DNA of 64,000 bases from CAVXFB01 sp963760935 (GCA_963760935.1 CAVXFB010000003.1:496001-560000), one strand, 5' to 3'. Positions 9,280 through 19,718 are shown, numbered from the stretch's first letter. Notes: generated by a model from the sequence alone, not told the origin. Program-made: numbers and translations.

Positions 9280-11513
9280 CTAATCCTTGAGCAAATCGCG
9301 GAGCTTTTCTTTGTGCCGTTCCTGCGTCTGGTCGTTCAGTTGTCCTTGCATCTTGATGATGTTCCGCAACAAATCGACCGCCTGATTGAAGTCTTCCAAC
9401 TCGATCATGCGATCGAGGACTTTTCGCATGGCCAACAGAATCGCATCGGCCTGTTGCTGGGCCTGGTCACGCAGACCAGGACCGCTGCCCTCGTTGTCCA
9501 AAGCGGGCTCGAGCGCATCGAGGCGGTTTTCCAACTCTGGGAACATTTCTCCCGCAATCTCCCGCAGCGGGTTGGCAATTCCCGACTGAAGCCGGTTCTT
9601 CAGTTCTTCCGTGTCGATGCGATTATTGATCAGTTGTTTGCGGATGTCATCGAATGCGTCGGCGATGCCGAGCACCTCCTGGCGCTCTTGCGGCAGTTCG
9701 TCAATGCACCCTGCACTCCGAGATGCCGCAGCGTACTCTGCCGCGCCGGCGAATCTTCCGGCTCGTCGTCCGGCTCGCTGCCTTTGGCTCGTGGCGCAGC
9801 AGCAGCGGGCCGGAATACGAGCCTTGCAAGCAGATCGCGAGTGTCGGTCATTTCCTGGACCGCCGCCTCGAAACGCTGCCGCAAAACCAACTCCCTGGCG
9901 TCGAGGATGACCCGCAATTGTTCCGGCGTCACTACGTCGAGCGTCCACTGTTCGCCACTGGCGACATTGGGACCGTGGCCCAGGTCGCACAGATCGGCAG
10001 CCTTTACACTGACGAGCAGCCTTTGACCTTTCGCCATACCTAACTCGCGCACCTCCAGCGCGGCGTCGGCAAGCGTACACTCCAGGGGGTGATCCGTGAA
10101 CTGGCGAATTGTGTGGCTGCCCACTTTGTTCTGGCCGGCGGTGTACTCGAACCAAATGCGGCCGAGCCCATAGTCGTCGCTGATGCGCCCGGCGACCGGA
10201 ATGCGGGCCTGCGGCGTTACGGCCGCGCCGATGCCGTCAAGCTGCGCGCCTATCTGCGGCGGCTGGTCTGGCGCCGCAACCAACGCCAAACGAACGGGCT
10301 CGCGGCTCGTAATCCCATCGGTGTCAGTCAAGCTCAGCAGCAGCGTGGTGTCCGTCGCAAGCACCCCCAAGTCGTAAATAAACCCGCGCTGATCTGGCGC
10401 CAGTTCGCTGCGAGCGATGGTCCGCAGGGGCGTGCGCCGATCATTCGCAACACGGCTCACTTCGATCCGGTCGAGTTCCTTGTTGGCCAACGCCTGCACT
10501 ATCACGCGGCTTCCAGCCGGAATCTGCATGACGCCGCTCACCGGCAGATGCGACTGTTTGCGCCCAATGTATGCTGGCAGTTGACAGTCAAGTGTCATCG
10601 CGGAGATCGTAGGGCTATCGACGACCTGAAGCCAGCAGTCGCGCACGCAGTCGTCGCCGCCGGCCACGTCGAAGTGGATGTCGCCTAGCACGCTCCGAAA
10701 AGTGTATGCGTATTCTTGAAAGCGATCGTCGGGGCCCCGTGCGACGCCGCGCCGCTCCATCGTCGCCCGGCCGTTGCCGGCACCGTCGGTCCGATAACGC
10801 ACCTCAACCACCTGCGGCACTTGCGGCATTCGGGTATCCGCCTTGGCGATAACCTCAACATCCGAGCCGCGGGCCACCTTTCGCACGCCGCTGTCAAAGC
10901 CCTCGACTGCCAGATGCGTGCTGCGCGGCCACGTCTCGTCGGACAGAGTCAGCGTGCGCCGCGCCCATAGGGCAAATGCATCATTGGCCAGGAATGCAAA
11001 CGCCATGACGCTCACCGCCAGCAGACCGCCGGCCCCGCATTTTGACCACAAGGGCCTTGGGTTAAAGACGCGACGGACCTCGACGTTGGCCAGTCGTGAA
11101 GCTGCTTGTCGGCATGTCTCGGCCAGCATGCGATGATCCACCTCACTTCGATCGTCGCTGCCAAGAACCACGGCCGTAAGCAGACTGTCGTCCAACTGCG
11201 GGAAACGTCGCTCCAAGATCGTGGCTGCATTGCTGTCGGTGATCCGAACCAGTGCGCACCGCCCAATCAGTTGCCATACAATGCCCACCAAGATGGCAAG
11301 AACCGCGCTCAACATTAGCCCACGAACAAACGGCCGCGGCTCGAAGAGCCAATCGACCAGCAGAGTCATCCAGAACGCCATGCCCAACCACACCGCCGCG
11401 CCCCCGAGCCCTTCCAGCCAGACGTATTGGCGAATGCGCCACCGCACCCCATCCAGCACCGACTGAACGGCGGGGGCAACGGTCGGACGTTCGTTAAGTT
11501 CACACGTAGCCAT
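9280..11513 (-). pseudogene. membrane-anchored DUF4175-like protein, one frameshift near 9710
   Basis: Reconstructed as one protein of about 744 residues starting at the ATG at 11513 (MATCELNERPTVAPAVQ). Two N-terminal membrane helices (about 34-55 and 62-82) are followed by a third near residue 155-175. A long beta-rich extracytoplasmic part contains Ig-like segments (DSPTISAMTLDCQLPAYIG and DDYGLGRIWFEYT). A helical tail follows. The frame breaks near 9700-9720: the first frame runs into ACGCTGCGGCATCTCGG and then noise, while the minus-one frame gives the sensible continuation IDELPQERQEVLGIADAFDD down to the stop at 9280. One missing base explains it. The layout resembles large DUF4175-type membrane proteins of MoxR/VWA operons; that family name is tentative. 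Confidence 0.72.
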
Positions 11514-11621
11514 TGGTCGAGTCAACGTGAACGGTGGGTGGCGACTACATTCGCTGATCGGACGCTTGCTCGGCGGCCACAATCGACGACGGGAGCCACC
11601 TCCTGAATTGTCACCTTCATT

Positions 11622-14087
11622 TTACGCTAGTTTCACCAGACGTCGCACTAACCACTCTAAACATAACAGGCCGCACAACAGAAACATCATCCAGCGGAGC
11701 CACGTTTCCTCCCAGTCGGGATTGGGCGCCACGGGCTGGATCACGGTCGTCGTTCGGTCCCTCAATTGTCGTGCCAAACAGCTCGGGTTGTTTGGGTCAA
11801 TTGCGATGGACAGTCCCACGTAATACTTCCCACCCGTTCCACGGGCGATAAGGTTCAGCAGTGCATCGTTGCGCCGCGGATTCTCCCGCTCCAATTCGGG
11901 AACTTTCACCTGTATGCGCCGGGTCAGCCGCTGACCACCCGATTCTGGCACGGGCAGATCGAGGCGATAAGTGCCTTCTTGAAGGGCCGGAAATTGCCCC
12001 AAGTAAGCGCCCGGTCTCATCGAATCGGCGCGCATCACGACTCTGGCCACCGAGCCGTCCGGCTGAAGCACTTGCAGGTTGACACTCGACGCCGCAAGCG
12101 GATCGAGCCGGGCATTGGTAAGCTGTGCCCGTACTTCGACGCTGTTGCCCAACGTATAGCGGTCCTGAGCCACCAACAACACGCCACGGTTCGAGCCGCG
12201 CAGTAACCTGCCCTGCGAAACATGGCGGATCAACTTCGTGTAGAACTGCTCAAAATACGTTTCGTCGACCGAGCGCAGCCGCCACATCTCGCCGCTGCCG
12301 AGATAAAACGCCCGCCCCGAGCCATAGAATTGCCCGGCAAGATAGACGGGCTGCTGACCGTTGTCGGCTGTGCGGGGATCGGCGAACCGAGCGAATACGG
12401 TGGCCCCCGGCTTTGGCCCGCGGATCGGACAGTAGCTGTAGACCCCCGGGAAGTCGGCCCACGCCTCGCGCGACGCGGTGGCCGTGTCGCCCAGCCAGAG
12501 GAAATCGGCATCGAGCCCCTCGCGCGTAAAACTCAGGGGCCAAGGCTCCTTGCTGGCATAGACATTGCTCTCCATCGCCACCAACCGACTGGGGAAAACG
12601 ACTGGATACAAGTTGCGGATCGGCCCCATCGCGGCGTCTTGTGTCCAACCGCCGACGCCCCGACCGGCATACACCGATCCAGCGACTACGATCAGTCCGC
12701 CCCCTTGCTCCGAGACCCATTTTTCCAACAACTCGACCTGCGCCCGACTAAGCGCCTGCCAATTTGGGTCCATCGCCACGACGCAATCGTACCGATACAT
12801 TTCCTCTCGCGTGGTGGGAAAACTCGTCAGCAGCTTTCGCGCTTCCTGCGACATTCCCGGCCCGCCCGACTGTAGCAAGACGTCGAGTGCCGTCGAACGA
12901 TCTCGAAAGAGCTGGCTGCGGAGGAATTGGTATTCGCGCGTCGGCCCGCCGGCCAGCAGCAACACGCGATTTTTGTGGTCGACGATCTCCACATCCGCCT
13001 CGCGGAAGTTGTCGGCCAGATTTCGGTCCTCCGGTGGCGGTTGAATGCGAAAACACAATGTCCGTCGGCCGGGACTGTCGGGCGTAAGATCGAATTTCAC
13101 CGGCAGCACTTCGCCGTCGCCGCCAAGCGTAATCCGCCGCGTCTCCACCACGTCGCCGCTCCCTTGACCGCCGCTATCGCCCGCCGGCCGCGTCAACAAT
13201 TGCACTGTAACCGACTTGCCACCGAGGCCTTGCGCTTGAACGTATCCCGTCACCGTGTAACGATCGCCCGGATATGCCCGAGCCGGCGCCGCAAAGTCGG
13301 ACACCGCCACGTTCGTCGGCTGCCGATCCGACCCCAGGCCGACCGTGAACACCGGGATCTTGGCTTCTTGGGCCAATTCGACCGCCGCCTCCGGCGAGAT
13401 GCCAGCGTTTTGAGCGCCATCGCTAAAAACCACGATGCCCGAGACCGGCGTGCCCCGCTGCGTTTGAATCAATTGCCGCAGTGCCTGGCCCAATCGGGTC
13501 TCGACGCCGGTGGGCGCCAACAGCCTACCCCACTCGACACGATCTGAAGGATGCGACTGCTGCCCGGTAGGAGACGACTCTGGTCGCTGCTGCGCATCAC
13601 CGTCCGTCAGGCGACCTAACGTGACGGCCTGATCCGCCTTCAAGTCTTCGCTAAAGGGGAAGATGGTTACATCGTGAACCTTGCGGAGTTGGGTCAGAAA
13701 GTCGCTTTCGCCCAGCGCTGCGGCAACTTGACTCGCTCGGCTCGCGAGCGCCGACGATCGCGATTCAACATCGGTCAAGCCCATGCTCAGGCTCGTATCA
13801 ACCAGCATTAGCGCCCGCGAGTTCCGCACCACCTCGCGTTCCAATCGCCAATGCGGCTGGAGAAATAGAATCAACAGGCCGAAGAACGTCGCGGCCCTCA
13901 AGCCGGTCAATACCCAGCCGAGCCAAGAGGGCAACTCGACCGCATCGCGCCGATACAAGTATCGCACCACGAGCAAGATGACCATGCAGACCGCAATCGG
14001 TAGAATCCAGTCAGCGTTCGACTGGATGCGACGGAACTCGAAAATCGCTCGGGAACTGCCTTCTGCGAAAAGAGGTAAGGCAATCAT
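11622..14087 (-). CDS. membrane VWA-domain protein
   Basis: An 821-residue protein with two N-terminal transmembrane helices (about 28-45 and 58-80). A von Willebrand A domain follows (about 90-270) whose metal-ion site is visible as DTSLSMG, and which carries the typical FSDGAQNAG strand. A beta-sandwich region (about 280-400), a glutamine-amidotransferase-like flavodoxin fold (about 400-640, with LEKWVSEQGGGLIVVAG) and a final membrane helix near the C terminus (WLRWMMFLLCGLLCLEWLV) complete it. The start is well supported: ATGA overlap with the upstream gene and GAGGAGG six bases before the ATG. VWA proteins paired with MoxR ATPases and DUF58 proteins are thought to help metal-dependent assembly of complexes; the target here is unknown. 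Confidence 0.87.
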   Translation of the reverse strand: MIALPLFAEGSSRAIFEFRRIQSNADWILPIAVCMVILLVVRYLYRRDAVELPSWLGWVLTGLRAATFFGLLILFLQPHWRLEREVVRNSRALMLVDTSLSMGLTDVESRSSALASRASQVAAALGESDFLTQLRKVHDVTIFPFSEDLKADQAVTLGRLTDGDAQQRPESSPTGQQSHPSDRVEWGRLLAPTGVETRLGQALRQLIQTQRGTPVSGIVVFSDGAQNAGISPEAAVELAQEAKIPVFTVGLGSDRQPTNVAVSDFAAPARAYPGDRYTVTGYVQAQGLGGKSVTVQLLTRPAGDSGGQGSGDVVETRRITLGGDGEVLPVKFDLTPDSPGRRTLCFRIQPPPEDRNLADNFREADVEIVDHKNRVLLLAGGPTREYQFLRSQLFRDRSTALDVLLQSGGPGMSQEARKLLTSFPTTREEMYRYDCVVAMDPNWQALSRAQVELLEKWVSEQGGGLIVVAGSVYAGRGVGGWTQDAAMGPIRNLYPVVFPSRLVAMESNVYASKEPWPLSFTREGLDADFLWLGDTATASREAWADFPGVYSYCPIRGPKPGATVFARFADPRTADNGQQPVYLAGQFYGSGRAFYLGSGEMWRLRSVDETYFEQFYTKLIRHVSQGRLLRGSNRGVLLVAQDRYTLGNSVEVRAQLTNARLDPLAASSVNLQVLQPDGSVARVVMRADSMRPGAYLGQFPALQEGTYRLDLPVPESGGQRLTRRIQVKVPELERENPRRNDALLNLIARGTGGKYYVGLSIAIDPNNPSCLARQLRDRTTTVIQPVAPNPDWEETWLRWMMFLLCGLLCLEWLVRRLVKLA

Positions 14088-16396
14088 GCGTCACCTCCTC
14101 TCGATGTAAGCTGCGCCATTTGCCCCGGACGGTCGCCGGCAGGCGCCAATGTCCGCCCCACCGTGCCCGTCGCGCGGCGAACCGGATGATAGCTGGCCGA
14201 CCATGCAAAGACCTGCTCGACCAGCAACAAGAAGACCAATGCGTAAAGCAGTGCATCGCTCAGGTTGTAGCCCGAATGATTGCCATTGGCGCTCTGGAAC
14301 GCCGCGGCTTGGTCATAATGGTAGTTGACGCCTTCCAATCGGGCGGCAAGTTGTTCGGCGTCGCTCGTGGCCAGATCGCCTTCCGTCGCATCAACGTTCA
14401 CGGCATAGCGGCGTGCCTCCGGAGCACCGTCAATCCGGGCCAAACGTGCCTCATAAAATCCACTGGAACTCGTATCGCGCAACGACACCAATGAAGGTCC
14501 ATCGCGCGAAGGTGACGCGTTGAGCGTGACGGCTGCCGCGTTGCCCCCTTCCCCCATAGAAGACTCTGGAAGCTCGAAGCGAACCGACGGCTGGTAGACT
14601 GCCGGATCCAGACTAATTTCCAACGGTGAACCGACCAGCCTCTGACGATCCTCGCCGGGGCGCTGTGACAAGTAAGACTGCAAATCCTGCATAACGACAA
14701 CGAAGCTCGGATTGCGGGCCCAATTGTTCCACGATGGTCCGGCAGACGTCAAAAAAGCCAGGACGCGGCCCTTGCCAAACGACCGCTCGACCACGAGCAG
14801 CGCACCGTTCCGCAAACGCGCCACGACGCGCACCGTCGAATCGCGTGCCGGCCGCCAACCGTCCGGTACGGCCATGTATCGTTCGACCGCAACCGCTCGA
14901 AGCAACGGGTTCTGTTTCGCCGCAAATACGCGAAAAATAAAATGGTCGCTCACCTCTACATCGGGCGCCGGCTCAAGGCGGTCGACCACCAATTCGGCCG
15001 GCCGCTTCAGCGGAATAGGAAACAGTCCCTTGCCGTCGCGATACAACGATTCGTTGAAGTATTTGGGATCGGAGTGCTCGCCAAGGAAGAATGCCACGCC
15101 GCCACCGGCCGCCACATACTTCTCTAGCGCCGCGACGGCAGATGCGTCTAATCGTTCGACGTTCGCCAAGTTGATAGTCGCGTAGCTGTCCAACGGCTTC
15201 AAGCTCAGATAGCGAGGCGCCTCGACCTGCGGGCGAATCCCCGTCCGCACCGGCCCGCTGGGCGACAGGGCCAAGCTCAAATACCGAGCATCGCGGGTCT
15301 CGGCGTCCCCATCCACCAGCAACACCGGCACATCGACCGGCAAATCGACGGAATAGTAGCGGTAGTTGTCGGCCGCGACGGCGTCGCTTTCCAGGCGCAC
15401 CGTAATATCGTGCCGCCCTGCATGTGAAAACTGAACGAGAAATCGCTCCTTGACCACTTTTCCCGGCGGAACCTTCGGCAGCGTGACGGCTGGCCGCCCA
15501 TGCCCATCCTCGCCCAGGACCACTGAAACGTTCTGCGCTGTACCGGTGCCAAAGTTCTCGACGCTCACCTCCATGAACCACGGCACACCAGCCGCGCGAA
15601 TGCCGGCAGCCGGCTCAAGCGACGCAATAGCCAGGTTCGGCCGGGCGCGATCGACGCAGTTGACCAAATGGACCTCCGCACCGGACTTGCTGAGGCGGAG
15701 CAACTCGTCGCGCAAATCCCGCGGATCCTGCCATTGCCGTGTGCGGAAATCGGATACGAGGTATATCACGCGGCGGTCGCCCTCATCGGGACCAAGCAAT
15801 TCTGGAATGGCTCGCAGCGCCGGCAATGGTCCGGCGGCCGTCTCAGTGACTTTGAGCCTGGTCAATAATTCGCTGAGACTGTCAACAGACTCCGTGCTGA
15901 CTGGCTGCTTCAAGACGTCGGGCTCGGCGACTTGATCCGTCCGTGCCGCTCTCGAAAACCGCAAGAGTGTCAGCGCCTGTGGTGGTGCTTGACGAGCCGC
16001 CTCTCGACCGATGCGGTCGATGACCTTCTTGGCCTCCGTGAACGCATCGGTATTGTCCCAGCGGTCGGACATCGAAAAACTATCGTCCAACAGCACGACA
16101 TGATGGGTTCGCGTGCTGCCAAGGAGGCCGCCCCATCGGCTTCGCAATACCGGTTGGGCAACCAGCAGCACAATCGCGGCAACGGCCGCCATCCGCAATA
16201 GCAGCAGCAACAGTTGCTTAAGCAAGACCCAGGTGCGGTTCTTCTTCTGACTCAGCAGCAGAAACTCCATCGCCGCCCATTGGATCCGCCGGTGCCGCAT
16301 CATATTGATCAAATGGATCAACACGGGGATCGCCACCGCGCCGAGCGTCGGCAGGCCCAAGGTCCAAAACAAAGTGGGATGGAGGAAGGAGGGCAC
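14084..16396 (-). CDS. BatA/VWA-domain membrane protein
   Basis: The frame is open to 16477, but the conserved BatA start is the GTG at 16396, giving VPSFLHPTLFWTLGLPTLG (family: M-x-FLHPxLLWGL). The upstream 27 codons are low-complexity repeat DNA, so I exclude them. The protein of about 770 residues has two membrane helices at the start (about 8-26 and 53-75), a VWA domain with the metal site DDSFSMS, an Ig-like CARDB-type section (about 260-340), a class I amidotransferase-like domain (about 345-600) and a last membrane helix (ALLYALVFLLLVEQVF). Its stop overlaps the next VWA gene (ATGA). It belongs to the MoxR-DUF58-BatA-VWA set just upstream. Confidence 0.85.
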   Translation of the reverse strand: MPSFLHPTLFWTLGLPTLGAVAIPVLIHLINMMRHRRIQWAAMEFLLLSQKKNRTWVLLKQLLLLLLRMAAVAAIVLLVAQPVLRSRWGGLLGSTRTHHVVLLDDSFSMSDRWDNTDAFTEAKKVIDRIGREAARQAPPQALTLLRFSRAARTDQVAEPDVLKQPVSTESVDSLSELLTRLKVTETAAGPLPALRAIPELLGPDEGDRRVIYLVSDFRTRQWQDPRDLRDELLRLSKSGAEVHLVNCVDRARPNLAIASLEPAAGIRAAGVPWFMEVSVENFGTGTAQNVSVVLGEDGHGRPAVTLPKVPPGKVVKERFLVQFSHAGRHDITVRLESDAVAADNYRYYSVDLPVDVPVLLVDGDAETRDARYLSLALSPSGPVRTGIRPQVEAPRYLSLKPLDSYATINLANVERLDASAVAALEKYVAAGGGVAFFLGEHSDPKYFNESLYRDGKGLFPIPLKRPAELVVDRLEPAPDVEVSDHFIFRVFAAKQNPLLRAVAVERYMAVPDGWRPARDSTVRVVARLRNGALLVVERSFGKGRVLAFLTSAGPSWNNWARNPSFVVVMQDLQSYLSQRPGEDRQRLVGSPLEISLDPAVYQPSVRFELPESSMGEGGNAAAVTLNASPSRDGPSLVSLRDTSSSGFYEARLARIDGAPEARRYAVNVDATEGDLATSDAEQLAARLEGVNYHYDQAAAFQSANGNHSGYNLSDALLYALVFLLLVEQVFAWSASYHPVRRATGTVGRTLAPAGDRPGQMAQLTSRGGDA

Positions 16397-16497
16397 GGGG
16401 AGTCGTGGCTGGTGGTTAGCGGTTAGTGATTCGTGGCCAACGGTCAGTGATCCAAGGCCGGCAGCAGCACTAGCCACCAGTCACCGGTCACTGATCC
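16397..16497. repeat. low-complexity CACTGACCACTAACC-type repeat between DUF58 and BatA genes
   Basis: About 100 bases filled with degenerate, partly palindromic 7-8-mers: on the minus strand variants of ATCAGTGACC, CACTGACC, CACTAACC and GCTAACCACC. It separates the DUF58 stop from the BatA start and would give an odd 27-residue extension if translated. Such short repeats are frequent filler in planctomycete intergenic DNA as far as I know; no function is apparent. Confidence 0.5.
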
Positions 16498-17409
16498 CTA
16501 GTTCTTATGATGCATTCCCAAGCGGTTGCTCAAATAGGCGGCTAGCGCGGCATCCAACGGCTGGCTCGTGCGGAGAAGTGCGTAATCAACGTTGTGCCGG
16601 GTGCAGCCGCGGCGGACCTCGTCCAGGTACGCACTCACAGCCGCCAGATAGCCCTCCCGCAATGCGCGTGGATTGCAGCGAAGCTGCTCCGGCACTTCGA
16701 GGCCGTCAAAACGCGTCGGCCCATTAAAAGGAAAATCCAACTCGTCATCGTCTAAAATATGAAACACCATGACGTCGTGACCCCGACTCCGCAGCAGCCC
16801 CAGGCCGCGAAACAGGCCCGGCCGCTCGACCAGCAGATCCGACACCAGCACGATCAACCCACGCCGCGTATTGCTCTCGGCCACATTGCGCAGGACCTGG
16901 TACAGGTCGGTTTTCTGGCGCGGGCTGCTAAGCTCCAATGCCTGAATGATCGAAGCCAAATGGGTCCGCTTCGTGCGCGTCGGAACGGTGGCTCGCGCCT
17001 TATCATCAAAGGCCACGCAGCCAACCGCGTCCTGCTGCCGTAATAGCAGATAGGCAAGACTCACGGCAATCGTACAACCGTACTCGTATTTGTTCATCGC
17101 TCCACGCCCATACTGCATGCTGCCCGAGACGTCGCACAGCAATGTGCAGCGGAGATTCGTATCCTCCTCGAACTGTTTGACGTAGTAGCGGTCCTGCTTG
17201 GCCCAAACTTTCCAGTCGACGTATCGCAGATCGTCGCCATAGGTATACTGACGATGCTGGCGAAATTCGATCGATTGGCCGAAGTAAGGACTGCGATGCA
17301 GCCCCGAGAGAAACCCCTCGACAACGTGCCGCGCGCGAAGATCGAGCCGCGCAATCCGCTTGATCGCCTCGGGATGTAAAAATCGCTTCGATTCCATAAG
17401 TGTGGGCAT
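16498..17409 (-). CDS. DUF58 domain protein
   Basis: A 303-residue soluble protein. The frame is open to 17610, but that part lies over the end of the MoxR gene; the real start is the ATG at 17409 (MPTLMESKRFLHPEAIKRI). The DUF58 hallmark GDDLRYVDWKVWAKQDRYYV lies at about residues 60-80. A VWA-like fold follows with DVSGSM (about 96-101) as metal site. DUF58 proteins are the usual partner of MoxR ATPases. The gene sits 20 bases after the moxR stop and about 100 bases before the BatA gene. Family assignment is firm; the biological target is unknown. Confidence 0.92.
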   Translation of the reverse strand: MPTLMESKRFLHPEAIKRIARLDLRARHVVEGFLSGLHRSPYFGQSIEFRQHRQYTYGDDLRYVDWKVWAKQDRYYVKQFEEDTNLRCTLLCDVSGSMQYGRGAMNKYEYGCTIAVSLAYLLLRQQDAVGCVAFDDKARATVPTRTKRTHLASIIQALELSSPRQKTDLYQVLRNVAESNTRRGLIVLVSDLLVERPGLFRGLGLLRSRGHDVMVFHILDDDELDFPFNGPTRFDGLEVPEQLRCNPRALREGYLAAVSAYLDEVRRGCTRHNVDYALLRTSQPLDAALAAYLSNRLGMHHKN

Positions 17410-17429
17410 CCTCGATGCGCCCTGCTCCT

Positions 17430-18484
17430 TTACGACGCAAACATCTTTTGGAATCGCGTGTCCGCGGTCAGCTCGTCTTCCCGCGTGGGGGTTATCGCAA
17501 GTATCCGCTCGATCAGGTCGTCGGGCGTCACCCCTTCGCTCTCTGCGGTGAAACTCAGCACCAGGCGATGCCGCAACACCGGCTTGGCCAGGGCTTGGAT
17601 GTCTTCGCACGTGACGTGAGTGCGCCCTGCAACAACGCCCGAGCCTTGGCCCCGAGCACCAGAAACTGCACGGCCCTGGGCCCTGCGCCCCAACTCAATT
17701 GCTCATCCACGAAGTCCGGAACGCCCGACTCCCGCACGCGCGTCTGTCGCACGATCGACAGCGCATACCGGATCACGTGATCCGACGCCGGCACCTGACG
17801 AACGATACGCTGTAGATCGAGAATTTCAGTAGCCGTGAGTACTGGCTCGATCGAATCGACCATCGTCGTCGTGGTGCGCCGCGCCACCTCGAACTCCTCA
17901 TCGAAGTTCGGATAGCGCACATAGACTTTGAACATGAAGCGGTCCTGCTGGGCCTCGGGCAACGGATACGTCCCCTCCTGCTCGATCGGGTTTTGCGTGG
18001 CCAACACGAAGAACGGATCGGCCAGTTTGTGACGCACTCGGCCCACGGTCACCTGCCGCTCTTGCATGGCTTCCAACAACGCCGCCTGCGTTTTCGGCGG
18101 CGTACGGTTGATCTCGTCGGCCAAAATGACATTACTAAACAGCGGCCCTTCGAGAAAACGGAAGTCGCGCGTGCCGGTGCTGCGGTTCTCCTCGATCACG
18201 TCGGTGCCCGTGATGTCGGCCGGCATCAGATCGGGCGTGAATTGGATGCGGCTGAACGTGAGGTTCAGCGTCCGGCTGAGCGTGCTGATCATGAGCGTCT
18301 TGGCCAAGCCCGGCACACCCTCCAGCAGACAATGGCCTCGGCTGAACAACGAGATCAACAGCTCATCGATCACGTCGGTCTGCCCGACAATGACCTGCGC
18401 CAGTTGGTCCACGATTTTCTGCCGGGCGCTGCCAAGCTGTTCGATGGCCGTGCCGGAATGTCCGTCAAACTGATGATCGCTCAT
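17430..18484 (-). pseudogene. MoxR-family AAA+ ATPase, one frameshift near 17620
   Basis: Starts at the ATG at 18484 (MSDHQFDGHSGTAIEQLG) with AAGGA six bases upstream. AAA+ motifs: Walker A EGVPGLAKT (about residues 57-65), Walker B ILADEIN followed by RTPPKTQAALLEAMQE, sensor 1 LATQNPIEQEG, then PLPEAQQDRFMF. The frame breaks near 17620: ...AKARALLQG continues, after restoring one missing base, as RTHVTCEDIQALAKPVLRHR to ...TRFQKMFAS with the stop at 17430. Full length would be about 351 residues, normal for the family. The otherwise perfect tail argues for a sequence error. MoxR ATPases act as chaperone-like motors with VWA proteins, here DUF58 and the BatA/VWA proteins directly downstream. 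Confidence 0.9.
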
Positions 18485-18511
18485 GAACGTCCTTCCATTT
18501 TCGGGAGGCAA

Positions 18512-18558
18512 GAGAAGAGAGGAAAGCCCTTTGCCCTCTCCTCTCTCCCCTCTCTATT
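18512..18558. repeat. purine/pyrimidine tract CTCTCCTCTCTCC, recurring in three intergenic gaps
   Basis: The gap before moxR is an almost pure GA/CT tract with weak self-complementarity. The same CTCTCTCCTCTCTCC core occurs at about 6634-6648 (just before the NPCBM gene) and 19685-19706 (after the PQQ gene). On the minus, coding strand it reads GGAGAGAGGAGAG and might act as an extended ribosome-binding or spacer element; that is a guess. Confidence 0.35.
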
Positions 18559-19596
18559 TCACCGTTGGTAGATCGGCAATGTCGCCTTGGGCAACTGCAG
18601 GATGATCAAATTGCTCGCTGTAGTATAGACGGGGCCGATGTATCCTTGGTTCCATGATCCGTCCGTGCCCGCCTCCGAAACGATCTTCGAGAAGATCCTG
18701 TTGCGATAGTCTTCCCATTCTCGGCCGCCCTGGCGATACAGCACCTGGGAATAGTAGTAATGGGCGTAGTGCCAATGGCCAAATCCCTGGTTGTTGATAT
18801 TATCGAGGTTCTTTTTGCAGTAGCTCAGCAGCCGGGGAACGTAATCGCTGTCGTAGTCGCCGGCGTTAAATAAACAGGCGATCGCCGCCGCCGTGATGGG
18901 TGGTCTCCCCCCGCCGCCAACGCCCGCTAAATTGTACCTTACACCGCCGTCGGGCCCGGTGCATTTCTTGATGTAGTTGACCGCCTTGTCGATGATCTCC
19001 TTGGGCACCGGAATGCCCGCGTTGCGGCAGCCGCGCAGGCCTTGCACCTGGGTGATCGTGGTCGAGCCTTCATCGAAGCCGCCGCCGTCCTTAGCGCTAA
19101 CGTAGCCCCAACCTCCGCCGACGGTCTGGGCACGGCCGGTGAACTCCACCGCTCTGGTCAGCACGTCGATCAACCGCTCGCGCCGTTCGGCGTCTTCCTC
19201 CTCGCCGAGCACCTGGGAGAGGAACAGCATGGCGAACCCGTGGCCGTACGTGTAGCGGTCATCACGTGTCGGGTCGCCGATCAGACCGTTGGCACGACTA
19301 CGCCCGACCAAGTAGTCGACGGCCTTACTGATGTTGTTGGCGTACTTGCCTTGTGTCGTGGTCGAGCCTTCGCAAAGCAGCGCCGTGGCGGCCAATGCCG
19401 TCATCGACGTTGGATAGTGGTCGTTGGCCGCCGTCCAGTGCCCAAGCCGCGACTGGTGCGCGGCCAGCCACTCCAGGCCGTGAGCCACGGCCCGATCAAC
19501 CTCCGCGTCACGGACAGCGGCCTGCACCGTGTGGCACACGAGCAGCATCGCGGCAAGAGTCATCATGACAAATCGTAGTCTGCGGTTGTCTATCAT
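18559..19596 (-). CDS. exported prenyltransferase/squalene-oxidase-repeat protein
   Basis: A 345-residue protein with a signal peptide (about residues 1-27, ending HTVQAA). The body is an alpha/alpha barrel of the squalene-cyclase/prenyltransferase-repeat type: LEWLAAHQSRLGHW, VDYLVGRSRANGLIGD, GGWGYVSAKDGGGFD and GHWHYAHYYYSQVLYRQGG are typical repeat stretches. The DxDD cyclase motif is not visible, so terpene cyclisation is unlikely. In planctomycetes such proteins are often exported and of unknown function; a binding barrel is plausible. It lies about 75 bases before moxR on the same strand and is probably part of that unit. Confidence 0.85.
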   Translation of the reverse strand: MIDNRRLRFVMMTLAAMLLVCHTVQAAVRDAEVDRAVAHGLEWLAAHQSRLGHWTAANDHYPTSMTALAATALLCEGSTTTQGKYANNISKAVDYLVGRSRANGLIGDPTRDDRYTYGHGFAMLFLSQVLGEEEDAERRERLIDVLTRAVEFTGRAQTVGGGWGYVSAKDGGGFDEGSTTITQVQGLRGCRNAGIPVPKEIIDKAVNYIKKCTGPDGGVRYNLAGVGGGGRPPITAAAIACLFNAGDYDSDYVPRLLSYCKKNLDNINNQGFGHWHYAHYYYSQVLYRQGGREWEDYRNRIFSKIVSEAGTDGSWNQGYIGPVYTTASNLIILQLPKATLPIYQR

Positions 19597-19642
19597 GTTC
19601 CGTCGTTCGTAGCAGGCGAATCTGGTCGCTGATGGCCCGTGA

Positions 19643-19687
19643 TCATTCTGAGCGTAGCTTTGTCATTCTGAGCGTAGCGAAGAATCT
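19643..19687. repeat. TCATTCTGAGCGTAGC repeat, two copies
   Basis: Two direct copies of TCATTCTGAGCGTAGC (19643-19658 and 19663-19678), the second extended by GAAGAATCT. This motif is familiar as dispersed intergenic repeat DNA in many unrelated environmental bacterial genomes. It lies between the PQQ gene and the prenyltransferase-repeat gene. Function unknown. Confidence 0.6.
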
Positions 19688-19718
19688 CTCTCCTCTCTCC
19701 CCTCCCGTCCCGCTCCAC

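Noticed and set aside
16498..17610. Extended start of the DUF58 gene at 17610
   Set aside because: The extra 67 codons overlap the out-of-frame end of moxR and have no family resemblance; the ATG at 17409 fits.
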